The notes: generated by a model not told the origin, from the sequence alone. A stretch of 64,000 bases of DNA from Rhizomys pruinosus (GCA_009823505.1 VZQC01000392.1:5749822-5813821); one strand, 5' to 3'; shown: positions 11,667 through 23,418, numbered from the stretch's first letter. Numbers and translations: made by a program.

Positions 11667-11917
11667 CGGCTGGAGAGATGGCCTAGCGGTTAAGAGCGCC
11701 GACTGCTCTTACAGAGGACCCGGGTTCAATCCCCAGCACCCACATGGCGGCCGAGAACCGTCCGAAACTCCAATTCCAGGAGAACTCCAGTTCCAGGGGA
11801 ATCCAACGCCCTCTTCTGACCTCCGCGGCATTGCACGACACGGGTGCACAAACCTACATGCAGACAGTACACTCATACACATAAAAATAAATAAATTAAA
11901 ATAAAATAAAATAAAAA
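11667..11917 (+). mobile_element. B3-type tRNA-related SINE, young variant
   Basis: The head ggctggagagatggcc is followed by an A-box-like (tagcggttaagagc) and a B-box-like (gggttcaatcc) pol III promoter. The body carries two consecutive copies of an 18-bp unit (actccaattccaggagaa then actccagttccaggggaa) and ends in an A-rich tail. The perfect 13-bp duplication agaacttggctgc (11654-11666 and 11918-11930) marks the insertion. Confidence 0.93.
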
Positions 11918-11930
11918 AGAACTTGGCTGC

Positions 11931-12538
11931 TTGATTGGGTTTCTTTCCATCTTGTATGAATACCACCTAAACTTCAGACTTTTATTTTGTTGGCTTCAAT
12001 TCTGCATCCTATGGCCCTTAGTAATCCTGATGATGATTCATTGTCTAACAGTTTTATATTAATGCAGGCATGGTCTGTTCTTTATACTTAATTAGAGCTA
12101 AGAATTAGTAGAAGTGTGCTTTGGTGAGGAATCCCAATCATTGTGCAGTTAGTCTTGAATGGACTCTTTATTCCTCCTGTTGATGGTGCCAAGGTGGATG
12201 ATCTCAGGGTTAGTAGGTGTCATGTGCTGAAACCTGAAAGTAGTATCTAAGTTGATAGAATTTTTTTCTGACATCTTTCACTTCCTTTATGCAAAAAATT
12301 ATAGTAGTGAGTTTGGTTGACCAATTTTTTTATGTAACATTAACATAATAATTGGTATACACTACAAACAGATCTTCGTTTTCCTCTCATGGCCATGTTG
12401 TGGGACTTAGACTGTAGGCAAATCTTCACAGCCGAATTCCCAGTGCTGCCGTTTATTGGATGTTCACGATGTGGTGAGTTTCCCCTTCTCCCCTCCAGGG
12501 TTCTGCAAACCGTGAGCTGTCTGGCACGATTCCCCAGC
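11931..12538. other. No recognised feature
   Basis: Unique AT-rich DNA with no coding-like frame. Confidence 0.45.
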
Positions 12539-12550
12539 CCTCATCACCCT

Positions 12551-12800
12551 ACTTTTTTTAAAAATTTAATTTATTTATTTATGTATATGTATGGATGCAC
12601 TGTCTGCATGGAAGCCTGTGCACCCATGACGTGCAATGCCGCGGAGGTCAGAAGAGGGTCTCGGATTCCCCTGAAACTGGAGCTCTCCTGGAATTGGAGC
12701 TTCAGACGGGGTTCTCGGCTGCCATGTGGGTGCTGGGGATCGAACCCGGGTCTTCTGAAAGAGCGGTCGGCGCTCTTAACCGCTAGGCCATCTCTCCAGC
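12551..12800 (-). mobile_element. B3-type tRNA-related SINE, young variant
   Basis: Antisense copy with the tail on the left and the head ggctggagagatggcc at 12800. It carries the doubled 18-bp unit. It is flanked by cctcatcaccct at 12539-12550 and 12801-12812. Confidence 0.92.
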
Positions 12801-13209
12801 CCTCATCACCCTGCTTTTTAATCAGACTCAACCTTCTGGAACAGTTCAGGGAGTAGTAAACCTGGAACTCTCTTTCACTCTCTCTGTTGAACTTCTCTAT
12901 CGCTACTGTCTCTATTTCTGCCTCTTCAGGTTCTTGTCTAGTTTCTTATGTATCTTTTGAAAACCTCCCATTCTTTTGTTTATCTATTCACTCATCCAAC
13001 AAACATTTCCAGAACAACGACTTTCAAATTATATATTCTTTCATGCATTCAATGTGGGGAGATGAATATGAGTCCTTTCCTCATTCAACAAAGACAACAC
13101 TACATAGCACGTGCCTACTATTGATGGAACTTTAATCAAAAGAAGACTTCAGACTCGTCACATATAATGAGTAGAATTGCCTGAAAGGACATTTAGTCTC
13201 CATCACTAT

Positions 13210-13370
13210 TATAAGGCCCTTTAATGCATTGTTTTGTGTTTTCATCATACAAATTCACTGAGCAGATGATTTTCTTGTCACCATTTTACAGAGGAAGGAA
13301 CCAAAGAAGAGAAAGATGAGTAATATGCCCAGTATCACACAGCTATTAAATGATGGATATGGTTGTTTCT
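13210..13370 (+). repeat. MIR/L2-like ancient repeat
   Basis: The phrase ccattttacagaggaaggaa followed by a cagtatcacacagctattaa block matches the conserved 3' part shared by MIR and L2 elements. Highly diverged, limits approximate. Confidence 0.55.
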
Positions 13371-13414
13371 ACTCTAGATCAGAATAGATTGCTCATGTGA
13401 AGAAGAGGACTTTA

Positions 13415-14108
13415 TCACAACACCATTTAGAATTGCACACCCATAAAACTTTTATTCCATTCCTATCAAAAACAATCTATAGATCCAATGCACTCTCCAT
13501 TAAAATTCTAATGCAATTCTTCACAGAAATTAAAAAAAATATATTATCAGAATTCCATGGAAATGCCAAAGACTCAGTATAGGCAAAACAACCCTGGACA
13601 GTCTCAAAGCACTGCTAGAGATATTACCATCCCTGATAAATAAATACAGCATTCTGCTGGCATAAATCAGAGACATTGATTAATAGAATAGAATTGAGGA
13701 CACAGATAAAAGCCTGTGCTCCTAAAGCTTCCTGATTTTTGACAAAGAGGCCAAAAATACATTGGAGAATGAATCCATCTTCGACAAATGGTGCTGGTAA
13801 AACTGGATAGCTCCATTCAGAAGAATGAAACTAGATCCTTATCTCTCACCGTACACAAAACTCAACTCCAAATGGATCAAGGACCTTAACATAAAGACAT
13901 GATACCCTGAATCTGTCAGAGGAGAAAGAAGAGAATACATTTCAACTTATAGGCACAAGAAGAGACTTTCTGGACAGGATACTGATAGCACAGGCATTAA
14001 GACCAACTATTGACAAATAAAACTTAAAAACTTCTGTACAGCAAAGTATACCATCATCCTAGAAAAGAGGTGGCCTACAGAATGGGATAAAAACCTTTGC
14101 CAATGATA
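13415..14108 (+). mobile_element. L1 ORF2 3' fragment
   Basis: Sense-strand L1 ORF2, from after the reverse transcriptase towards the carboxy terminus. Recognisable phrases include caatctatagatccaatgca, acaaatggtgctggtaaaac and aaatggatcaaggaccttaa, in the usual order. Several stops and frameshifts interrupt it. Neither the 3' UTR nor a poly(A) tail is present, so the copy is broken at both ends. Confidence 0.85.
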
Positions 14109-14660
14109 CGTTCTTAATTCTTTTTACACTCTCCACATATGATACATCTCTTATTCTGTGCACAGGGCAGACCACTTCCACCATACCCCTGATTTCTCTC
14201 CTCTTAATCACTATTCTACTGTTTCCTCAGATCACTGTTACCCATGGGAGAGAGAAAAAAAAAAAAAAAAAACCAACAACGATGGGGGCCTGAAGAAAAT
14301 TTAATTAACCCAGAGGGTTAGATGAAGCTGGAGGAGTTGAGTTAAATGGTCGGCAGAAGTTTGCTAAACAAAGTAGGTGAGAGATCAGGGGTACAGGAAA
14401 GGGCACTCCAGGCAGAAGGAGCTGCTTAAGCAAAAGAATGAGACAAAAACAATACGTGTGGAGACTGACAAACAGTCTAGTGTTACAGGATCCAAAAGTC
14501 AGAGACTGGAGTTGCCGGGCTAGGCTGCAAAGAGACAGACCCAGACAGACTAAGAAGCTGGAACTCCATCCTGGGTGGCATAGAAATGACTGAGAGTTTA
14601 TGATCAGATTGGCGTTTTAGTAAAATACACAGGAAGATGGAATAGAGGGAGCCACGGGGA
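14109..14660. other. Unique DNA with traces of an old repeat
   Basis: No coding-like frame. The stretch at about 14390-14500 (aagggcactccaggcagaag) looks like a phrase of an ancient mammalian interspersed repeat, which I could not name. Confidence 0.35.
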
Positions 14661-14668
14661 GAGAGGAG

Positions 14669-14717
<49 letters not shown>
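14661..14717 (+). repeat. (GA)n microsatellite
   Basis: A nearly perfect GA dinucleotide run. The long Leu/Ser frames crossing it on the minus strand are translations of the repeat. Confidence 0.95.
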
Positions 14718-14719
<2 letters not shown>

Positions 14720-15780
14720 TTCTTTCATAATTCCCCAAAGAGACCCCTGTACCATTGCCATGGAACAGCTCATAGAAAGTCAGGAAGTATTTGGACAGCA
14801 AATTGAGAATTCTAAAAACTTGTAATACCTCTGAGCGTAGAGATTCAACTTAGAGTATATGCTGCTGTAAGACCTGCGACAGACCCGGGGATGGCAACAC
14901 ATCTGAATCGAACCATCTATGGGAGCTAACTGTGACAGCATCTCACTCAGGCCAGTAACACATTTCTCCATCTCTGGCAGAGGTATCCTTGCTGACTGTT
15001 TCTTGTGGTAACACTGGATTTACAACGTGAAGCACTGGTGTTAGTGAAGGGTATAGATGACAATTTGAAACCGGCACGCACAGCAGTCAATCTATTGCTC
15101 CCCATCCTCACTGTCCCCCCAAGGTAGGTTTGCCATTAAACACAGTGTGAGGTCCCGTCCAGTGGGGACGCATCTCCTCCCAGCCAGGAACTTGCCCTCC
15201 CTCCACTCTCCTTGCCTCTGCCTCTTATAGACACAGCAGAAATGAACCAAGCTGACATTCGGATAGCTCTTTGGAGTTACTTTATCACTGAGCTTTCTGC
15301 TTTCACATCTCTTCAGAGTATACAGAAGAAGAGGAAAAGAGATGGCTTGAGAGAAAGAATGGCAGGAAGGCAGGCAGGAAGAGGAAAACACAGTTGTTTT
15401 TTAATCTCAATCCAATAAGGCAAGCCAGAAAGATTGTGAAACCTGCTTCATGCATTTCAACAAGTACTTACTAAACTCCTAGTGTACATTGTGGAGACCA
15501 AAAGAAGACTAAACAGGGTCTCTAGCCTCCAATTGTTCCAGTTTGGCTGGGGAGGCCTACACACATGTGCTGTGATCATATCCTTGTTTCTAAAGATTCT
15601 TCCTAAAGCAGTGTGGGTGATGAGAAGTGAAAGGGAAAGACTGAAATGAAGGAAATAATCTAGCTACAAAACCACCATGGCTCCAAGTTCCCATGTTTTC
15701 AACCCAGGGCTGGGTTAAGGGATAGACACTTGGTGACTCTTAGGGGTAATAACATTAACACCTTCCAATTCTCTGCTTGC
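14718..15780. other. Unique-looking DNA
   Basis: No recognised gene. Near 15455-15500 the phrase caacaagtacttactaaact resembles an old mammalian repeat motif. Two overlapping short frames at 15092-15418, one on each strand, have no recognisable domain. Confidence 0.4.
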
Positions 15781-16133
15781 TGTGCTCCACATGTCCCAAG
15801 TTCATGTGTTGAGAGCTCATCCCCAGGGCAATAATTTTAAAGAGTGAGGCTTTTAAGAGGTAAGTAGGTCCTGAGGGCACAGGTCTTAATCATAGGTTAA
15901 GTTCTCTAAGAAAAGAGGCCCAGAGAGCTCATTTACCTTGTTGTCCTCTGAGACAATGAGAAGATACTTATGGGAGACTGGCTTCATGCGTTTCTAGGAA
16001 GCATGAAAGCAAGTTCTCATCAGATACTAAAATTCTTAGGAACTAGCCCATAGAACTGTGGGAGGAAGTTTTGTGGTTCATAAGCTCTCCAATTTAAGGT
16101 ACTTTGTTATAGTAGGCTAAATGGGCTCAGACA
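15781..16133 (+). mobile_element. MST-like solo LTR (MaLR)
   Basis: It starts tgtgctccacatgtcccaag and ends gggctcagaca. It contains the ttcatgtgttgagagctcat block and the gaactgtgggaggaag block before a final tactttgttatagtaggct block. Same family as 9484-9831, also old. Confidence 0.7.
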
Positions 16134-16219
16134 TTACTATTTTTTTGAAAAGGTGAAATATTAATATAATCCAAAGAGAAACCAGAATATGACATTACTG
16201 TTTAATAGTTACTAAGATA

Positions 16220-16424
16220 GGGGGCTGGTGAGATGGCTGGTCTTGCAGAAGACCTCAGTTCCATTCCCAGCACCCACATGATGGCAGCTAACAACCATCC
16301 ATAACTCCAGTTCCAGGGGATGTGGTGCCCTCTTCTGATCTGTGCAGGTATTGCATGACAGGAGGGCATACTTACACACATGCAGGCAACACACACACAC
16401 ATAAAATAAAACATTAAAAAGAAT
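16220..16424 (+). mobile_element. B3-type SINE, older variant
   Basis: Diverged copy that lost part of the A/B-box region and has a single copy of the 18-bp unit. It is flanked by the perfect duplication gttactaagata (16208-16219 and 16425-16436). Confidence 0.9.
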
Positions 16425-16787
16425 GTTACTAAGATACCCCAGCCTTAGGACTTTCTGTCTCCTCTTAGTTTCCATATTGGATAGGACTACAGTGTTATGG
16501 TTAATTCTACCATTTCTGGTAGAATTCCCTCACCATGCAAATCTGTGGAGCACTCTCTACTACTGTAAACTTCTCATTGCCAGAGTTATAAATTAGAGAC
16601 AACATATACAATAATTCTCCATCTCACTGGATTGTTACCTGCAGAAAGGGAAAGGCAAAAGTAGATTCGATTGTAGTTGCCAGAGACAAGTTACTTGAGT
16701 TTCTATTTCTGCTTCACTAACTTCTACCCATGTGACTAAATAAGTCACTTGACATTTAACAAGATTTATAAAAACAATAATTTCTTT

Positions 16788-16985
16788 AAATTTTTTATTT
16801 ACTATTTTTATGTGTATGAGTGTATTGCTTGCATGTATGCAAGTGCACCAGTATTGTTCATTGTCTGCAGAGGTCAGAGGAAGGTCAGACATTTGTCAGC
16901 CACCGTGTGGGTGCTGGGAACTGAACTCAGGTCTTCTGCAAGAGTAGCTGGTGCTCTTAACTTCTGAGCCATCTCTCCAGCTCCC
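16788..16985 (-). mobile_element. B3-type SINE, older variant
   Basis: Antisense copy. The head gagatggctcagaag is read in reverse at its right end. It is flanked by aataatttcttt at 16776-16787 and 16986-16997. Confidence 0.9.
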
Positions 16986-17064
16986 AATAATTTCTTTTAG
17001 AAGTATTTTTGTGTATAATGTGTATGTGTGCTCATGTTGGTGTATGTAAGGAGATATGTACATA

Positions 17065-17457
17065 TGTGCTGGCTCACTTTAGTTGTCAACTTGACACACA
17101 TGGGAAGAGGGATCTCTCTCTTTTGGATTTCCCTATGGGCATGTTTCTGAGGCATTTGCTTGAATGTTGAGTGATGTGGGAGGGCCCAAAGCAATGTAGA
17201 TGCTGCCATTCCAGAGCAGGTGGCCCTGGGTTTTGTAAGAAAGCAGCCCAAGCACAGGCTGGAAGAACAAACCAACAAGGAGCTTTCTTCCACGGCCTCT
17301 GCTTCAGCTCCTCACTCCGGATTCCTGCTTTGAGGTCCTGCCCTGATGTCCTTCAGTGTTGGATTGTGACCTGCGAGCTGTGAGATGAAATGAACTCTTT
17401 CATCCCCAAGTTGGTTTTGTTATTGTTTTATCACAACAATAGAAAGAAACTAGGACA
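17065..17457 (+). repeat. 5' LTR
   Basis: TG...CA bounded. It contains gtcaacttgacacacatggg near the start and a promoter-like ttttgtaagaaagc block in the middle. The usual aataaac signal is mutated to a gaaatgaac block. Confidence 0.8.
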
Positions 17458-18385
17458 AAAAAATTGTACTTGGATCATGGGATATTGCTGTAATGGAACT
17501 GGCCACATGTTTGGGGGAGGAGGATTATAGACACTTTTGGAACTTTGGACTGGAAAAGCTAAGTGCTCAGAGCTGAGTGAGCTCTTCTGTGGGAACTTGG
17601 AAGCTAATGCTGAGAGAAATGGAGATGCTGAAGGCCTGGCTTGTGAAGAAGTTTCAGGGGGAAACAAAGCATTTGTCTGATATATTTTGAATTAAAGATT
17701 TTCGGAAGTGAAATGTTTGTGCGTTGTTGGGACAATTGATGGTCAGCTGCGGTGGAGAAGTCAGCAGTGATTAGCAGGAGATGAGTGTCACTGAGGGGAA
17801 ATCTCCTGGGAAGGGTTTCCCCAGGGTCACCCCACAGAAGCTCTGCTCCAGAGGGGCCAAGGCTGGATCTCGAGCTGGAAAACAAACTTGGCAATGTGTG
17901 AGAGTCGGCCATGTGGTACTGGTTTTGGCAGCAGGAAAGCTGCAGACATGATGGTCTTGGAGAGTAAGTAGCTGAGGCTGTGAGAGGCCAGGAGGGGCCA
18001 TAGTGAAGGTGCAGCCTCCGTCACATGCTGGAGATGCTAGGACTGTGGGATGACTATCAAAGGCAAGAGCAGGTGTGGAGCAAGCTGGCCTGAACTAGAG
18101 CCACGCTGTGTGTGCTGTGGATGATAGAGTCAAAGAATCGGGGCTGTCCAAAGCCTTGGAGTCCAGACGATTGTGACTGAACCCCAGATGTCAGACATTA
18201 AACTACACTGCTGGACTTTGGTTTTGCTTAAGTGTGTTTTGGTTCTCCCCTCTTGAATAAGACAGTATGTAACTTGTCTTGGATTCTACAGCAGCGTACA
18301 GATAAAAGAATTTTTAAAGAGAATTTGAACTTTTAAAGTGTTGAAGTTTTTTAAAGACTATAGGCCTTTTAAAAGTGTATTATAT

Positions 18386-18614
18386 GGGCTGGAGAGATGG
18401 CCTGGCGGTTAAGAGCGCTGATTGCTCTTGCAAAGGACCCGGGTTCGATCCCCAGCACCCACATGGCGGCCGAGAACCGTCTGAAACTCCAATTCCAGGA
18501 GAACTCCAGTTCCAGGGGAGTCCAACGCCCCCTTCTGACCTCCACGGCATTGCACGACACGGGTGCACAAACTTGCATGCAGACAGTACATTCATACACC
18601 TACAGAAATAAAAA
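18386..18614 (+). mobile_element. B3-type SINE, young variant
   Basis: Complete head, B box (gggttcgatcc), doubled 18-bp unit and A-rich tail. The duplication aaaagtgtattat lies at 18371-18383 and 18615-18627. Confidence 0.93.
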
Positions 18615-18627
18615 AAAAGTGTATTAT

Positions 18628-18785
18628 GTGTTGGGTGTGGTGGTACACACCTTTAATCCTAGCACTTGGGAGGCAGAGGCAGGTGGATCTTTGTGAGTTC
18701 AAGGCCAGCCTGGTCTACATAGTGAGTTCCAGGACAGTCAGAGCTACAGGGAGACCCTGTCTCAAAAAGACCAAAAAGACAAAAA
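18628..18785 (+). mobile_element. B1 SINE
   Basis: Sense B1 from gttgggtgtggtggtacaca to its A-rich tail. It sits directly behind the duplication of the preceding SINE, and the imperfect phrase attgtgtataatg follows its tail, so it inserted near the same spot in a separate event. Confidence 0.92.
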
Positions 18786-18902
18786 TTGTGTATAATGTTT
18801 TATTTAGGATATAAATAATAACACAAGATCTTGGAGATTAGATATTGAAAGGTTATATTTTAATAGTGATGGGTTGGTGTGTCAAGGTGACAAGGGGTCA
18901 AT

Positions 18903-19295
18903 TGTGCTAGACAGCTTCGGCTGTCAACTTGACACACCTGGGAAGAAGGAACCTCAACTGACGGATTTCCTCTATCCGATTGGCCTGTGGTCATGTCTAT
19001 GAGACGTTTTCTTGATTGTCGAGTGATGTGGGAGGGCCTAGTCCAGTGTGGGTAGTGCTATCCCTGGGCACTTGTTCCCGGGCTGTATAAGAAAGCAGGC
19101 TGAGCACAAGCCAGTAAGCACCGTTCCTCCATGGTCTCTGCTTCGGTTCCTACCTCTAGGTCCCTTCCCTGCTTGAGTTCCTGCCCTGGCTTCCCATGGT
19201 GATGATCTGTGATCATGTAAGTCAAATAAACCCTTTTCTCCTCAAGTTTCTTTTGGTTAGTGTTTTGTCACAGCAGCAGGGAGCTAACTAGGACA
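18903..19295 (+). repeat. 3' LTR
   Basis: Similar to 17065-17457. It has gtcaacttgacacacctggg, the promoter-like ggctgtataagaaagcaggc and the poly(A) signal block aaataaaccc, then ends CTAGGACA. Confidence 0.85.
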
Positions 19296-19299
19296 ATGT

Positions 19300-19555
19300 G
19301 GCATATGTCTAGAGGTCAGAGGACAACCTCAGGTTGTCCTTGCCTTCAACCTTGTTTGAGATAAGGTTTTATGTTATTTCCTGTCATGTGTGCCAGACTA
19401 GCTGGCCTGAGGGTTTCTAGGGACTCTTCTGTTTCTATTTCCCATTCCGCTGTAGAGGTGTCCTGCCATGTTCATCTGTACATGGGTTCCAGGATATCAC
19501 AGGTCGTCACACTTGCACAACAGACGAGCTGCCCAGTGATCCATCTTCCCAGTCA
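19300..19555 (-). mobile_element. tRNA-related dimeric SINE (RSINE1/B4-like), old
   Basis: Antisense and diverged. The block tcagaggacaacctcaggtt and the following gagataaggttttatg block resemble the reverse of the element at 43668-43945. The head (on the right) is poorly preserved. Confidence 0.5.
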
Positions 19556-19568
19556 GAAAGACAATAAT

Positions 19569-19830
19569 TTCTTTTTTTTTTCAAAGGCAATTTTTTATTG
19601 AAGCTTTGTGCATTTCATACAAAATTTCAAGTCAAATCTAGGCCTGTGCCCCCCCCCCACTCCACCAGAGCTCATGCATTCTGCCAAATGTGTTTTTCAT
19701 CTTTTTCTCAGTCTCTCTCAAAATTCTTGATGCAGAAGTTTACTGCTTTGAGCAGAAGTTCATCGTTTCAGTCAGTTCTTTGACCCAGTCTTTTTCTTGT
19801 TGTTGTTATTCCTTCCAATATGCATCACTC
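19569..19830 (-). mobile_element. L1 3' UTR fragment, short-tail type
   Basis: On the minus strand it reads from a cagaaagaactgactgaa-like block through gcagaatgcatgagctctgg to a tail with gcttcaataaaaaattgcc. This is the same order as the 3' UTR at 29979-30270, so it is a 5'-truncated L1 with a short 3' UTR. Confidence 0.75.
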
Positions 19831-19938
19831 CAAAATATGAATATATGCATGCTACACATATCATAGGTTTTAGCATTTCAGCTTATGATTTTTTTCTTTA
19901 TTAGGCTGAAAGATGTCATGTTTGAACAGTAATTTCTT

Positions 19939-20100
19939 TTTTTTTTTTTTTTTTTTTTTTTTTTCAAGACAGGGTTTCCCTGTAGCCCCAGTTGTCCTGG
20001 AACTCACTCTGTAGACCAGGCTGGCTTTGAACTCACAAAGATCCACCTGCCTCTGCCTCCCAAGTGCTAGGATTAAAGGTGTGCGCCACCACGCCCAGCT
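19939..20100 (-). mobile_element. B1 SINE
   Basis: Antisense B1 with a long poly(T) run. The perfect 15-bp duplication gaacagtaatttctt lies at 19924-19938 and 20101-20115. Confidence 0.95.
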
Positions 20101-20115
20101 GAACAGTAATTTCTT

Positions 20116-22080
20116 AAAGGAAAAACTGAATAGTCTATCTTTGCAATATTTTCTCACTCATCTTTAAATGAGTAATTAGAGTTTAAAGTTTGAAGCAAAG
20201 AAAACCATGAGTATGATAATCATTTCACTTCCCCATCACTACGGTTTTCAAAATACCTTAATAATTTCTTCATAACTAGCCACCCCATCTGAGTCGTTCT
20301 GTGGAGACAGCAGCAATGGATGGGTCAAATGTTTTGGTAGCAGCGAGGACTGACAAATTGAGTGGTGAACATTTATCTGGTTCTTCTTTGCTATGGGAGG
20401 GAACACAGTATAAAAGCAGGTATTGTGTGGTAGAACAACTGGAAGATACAAGTTTAAATTTCAATCCTGCCATATACCAGTCAACTGGCTTGCTAAGTTT
20501 CTTGAAATCTTTGGCCTGTAGTTTCATGTATGAGCCGAACCGATGAAAATGCAAATGTCTCAAGGGGCACTTCAGAGGGCAAGGGGAGCTCATGGTAGAC
20601 ACAAGAAGGGAATGGATTCTAGGAAGGCAGACTGGAACTATGGGTAGCCCATTATTTAAGTTACTCCTTAATTCCAACTTGAGGACTAGGAATTCTCTAA
20701 TGATGGTCATTTCTAAATCTTTAATCTTTTTAGAAATGAAAAGGGTTGGGAAATCCATTTCAAGGAAACCCCTAACACTGCCTCCTTTCTGCAAAGGAAT
20801 CTAGTGAGAATGTTTACTTTGCACTCACTGAACCTGAGTTCAAGTGCTAACTGTGCTGCATTCTGAGTATGTGGCCTTGGAAAAGCTGGTTGACCTCACA
20901 GGCTCCCGATTCTCCAAGTACCGCACCGCTATGCAGAGACTCTAAGAAAACAAAGGGGGAACGCCCTACCTGACCCCTGGAAAAATCCTGGCATGTAACA
21001 AAAGAACAATGCTCCCCTTGTTCGTTCTTTCCTTCCTTCCATCAGTCACTCTTTCCTTCCTCTCTCCTTCCATGTGCAAGCTTCCCTGACCCTCTGCTCC
21101 TTGGCTAAGTGGATTCAGTTCTGGAAACAGAATGGCTGACGGTTCATTTCAGGACACAGATATTTTGAGCTGTTTGTTTTCCAGCTTACAGTCATGTTTT
21201 CCAATTCAGGTTACGCATCCTGCTGGAAAACTGGGCCCTCACAAGAGCTGTTGGCAGCCACAGACTGATCTGGTTGAGAACCATCCCATCCTTGGCAGGC
21301 AGTTGAGGGGAGCCACTCTGTGTGCGTGTGTGCGGGCGGCAATTCACACTCCTCTGAGGTTGGACTGATCGCCAAAGTCACTACCCACACAGCTCTGTCT
21401 CCCCTGAGAAGGAGAAGCCTTTTTCCAACTTAATGGTTACAAGCTCCCTTGGACGTAGAATGCAGAGGCGCTGAAATAGACAAAGCTGAGCTCTGCCCAT
21501 ATCCTTTGTCAGAAGCTCAGTGTGGACTACCAGGCTTTTAAGTGTCTGTAAAGGGGAAAGATTCCCTTTGGTTGAATTCTATGGAAACTGTTCCTAACTG
21601 CTGGCTCCCAGACCTTGCCTTTGATTAATCTCTGCTGACTTTGACATCAGATTTAACCGGAAATTAAGTGGTCATGCTTGGAATACTTTACGTTCTTCCT
21701 AGTCCACCCTTTCTCACAACATCCAGAAGCTTGCTAGTGTTTTGTGCTCTCATTTTTATTTTACAGTTTTGGCTTCAGTGTTTCCATCTCAAGAGTAAAT
21801 TAGCACATCTAAAACCACCCAGTAACTATCCTACCCACTCCTTGCTGGTACTCCTTGGTTCAGAGAACACTGTCATCAGTTTAGCAAGTAGTGCAGCTAG
21901 CAATCTGGGGACCATTTCAGTCCCTGATCCTTTCTGTCTTTGGTCCTTAATCAATCACTTGGATACACCTATCTCCTAAAAGTTTCCTGAACTCTTTTCT
22001 TCCTGTTCTTAACTCTTTATGTCTACTACTCGATCATAAACTTCATTATTTATAATTTTAACCATTGCAAAATGCTCTGG
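20116..22080. other. Unique-looking DNA with MIR traces
   Basis: About 2 kb without a recognised rodent-specific repeat. MIR-like phrases occur at about 20445-20530 and 20820-20915 (tatgtggccttggaaaagct). The overlapping frames at 20276-20794 (minus) and 21668-21979 (plus) show no recognisable domain. The stretch 21100-21640 is fairly GC-balanced and could be conserved noncoding DNA, which the sequence alone cannot show. Confidence 0.45.
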
Positions 22081-22552
22081 TGATGGTTAAATTTGTGAGT
22101 CAACTTGAGTGGGATAAAAGATGTCCAGGCAATTGTCAAAATATTTCAGGGCGTGTCTGTGAGGGTGTCGATGCATTCAGTAGAGAGATTGTGTTGCTGG
22201 TGGATGTGGGGATTATGATCCAATCTGTGGAGGGTTGAAATGGAGCCAAAAGGTGGAAACAGGTCTGAAGCCCCGTCCTTAGGCTGGCACATCCGTCTTC
22301 TCATGTCCTTGAGAATCTGTGGTCCTGATTCTTAGGGCTTCATTCTTGCACTAGGAATTACACCATTAGCTCCCTTGGTTTCCAGGCCTGTGGATTTGGA
22401 CCAAGTGCCACCACGGACTTGCTTCCGTAGCTTGCAAGCAGTGTATAATGGGACTTCACAGTCATGTGAGGCAATTCTCACAATAAATCTTGTCTTCTCT
22501 ATCTCTGTATATCCGATTGGTTCTGTTTCTTGGTAGAATCCTGATTAATATA
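22081..22552 (+). mobile_element. MLT1-like solo LTR (MaLR)
   Basis: Recognisable blocks occur in MLT1 order: gtcaacttgagtgggataaa, ggcgtgtctgtgagggtgtc, gatccaatctgtggagggtt, caggcctgtggatttggac, then caataaatct and a final ccgattggttctgtttc block ending ctgattaata. Confidence 0.7.
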
Positions 22553-22913
22553 CCCTCTCTCCCTTTTCTTTCTTTTGCACAGTCTGTGATCCAGTACATT
22601 CAAAACTCAAATCCAATTGTGTATCTCCCTTGCATAAAGGATCTGTCACTTGTTCTTCGTCTATTAGCCACGGGATTAAGTGGCAGTGCAGGAAATGAAC
22701 TCATCCTCCACATCCTTCTCTCTTGAAATGTAGCTTTAATAATGTTAAATTCCAGAATAGCCTGGGCAGTGTCATAATGTCTTCTATTCTGTAATTCCTT
22801 TTACCTGCGATGTCTTCCACCACATATTCTGTCTTGTTTGATCATTCATTGATTTAGGAAATAATTAACATTTCTGAGCCCTAATGCAAAGCGTTCTGTT
22901 TCAAACATAGTTT
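22553..22913. other. No recognised feature
   Basis: Short unique stretch without a coding-like frame. Confidence 0.4.
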
Positions 22914-22921
22914 GAAAACAC

Positions 22922-23176
22922 TGGGCTGGAGAGAAGGCCTAGTGGTTAAGAGCGCCGACCGTTCTTACAGAGGACCCGGGTTGGATCCCCAGCACCCACA
23001 TGGCGGCCGAAAACCGTCTGAAACTCCAATTCCAGGAGAACTCCAGTTCCAGGGGAATCCGACGCCCTCTTCTGACCTCTGCAGCATTGCACGACATGGG
23101 TGCACAAACCTGCATGCAGACAGTACATTCATACACATACATAAATAAATAAAATTAAATTAAAATTAAAAAAAAA
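22922..23176 (+). mobile_element. B3-type SINE, young variant
   Basis: Complete copy with the doubled 18-bp unit and an A/T-rich tail. The 8-bp phrase gaaaacac flanks it at 22914-22921 and 23177-23184. Confidence 0.9.
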
Positions 23177-23283
23177 GAAAACACCAGGCCCTGCAATACC
23201 CAAAGTGATTCTAGCTTCAAATATATAATTCTACAAAACTCATCATTTTATACTCAAACTCACCTACCTACCCTTCTGTCATT

Positions 23284-23370
23284 TATATATATATATATAT
23301 AAATGTGTGTGTATATATATATATATGAATGTGTGTGTATATATATATTTATATATATACACACACATTC

Positions 23371-23417
<47 letters not shown>
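23284..23417. repeat. (TA)n/(TG)n microsatellite with a perfect palindrome
   Basis: Alternating TA and TG/CA blocks. Within it, 23313-23346 and 23351-23384 are perfect inverted repeats of 34 bp separated by four bases. A (TG)n run follows to 23417. Short Tyr/Ile/Val frames across it are repeat translations. Confidence 0.92.

Positions 23418-23418
<1 letters not shown>

Larger units (their letters stand above)
17065..19295 (+). mobile_element. Complete MaLR-type LTR element with SINEs inside
   Basis: Two similar LTRs (17065-17457 and 18903-19295), each starting TGTGCT and ending TAGGACA, enclose an internal region of about 1.4 kb. A degraded primer site (ttgtacttggatcatggg) follows the 5' LTR by a few bases and lines up with the leucine-type site of other MaLR elements. 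The internal sequence is shared with the element at 61029-62420. A B3 SINE and a B1 SINE (18386-18785) inserted later. No enzyme-coding region is visible. Confidence 0.85.

Noticed and set aside
12604..12612. tRNA gene suggested by A-box and B-box-like sequences in many places
   Set aside because: These boxes all belong to B3-type, ID or RSINE-type SINEs with A-rich tails and target-site duplications. No full cloverleaf outside them was found.
20276..20794. 172-codon minus frame as a possible gene
   Set aside because: It crosses a MIR-like stretch, is mirrored by open frames on the plus strand and has no recognised motif.
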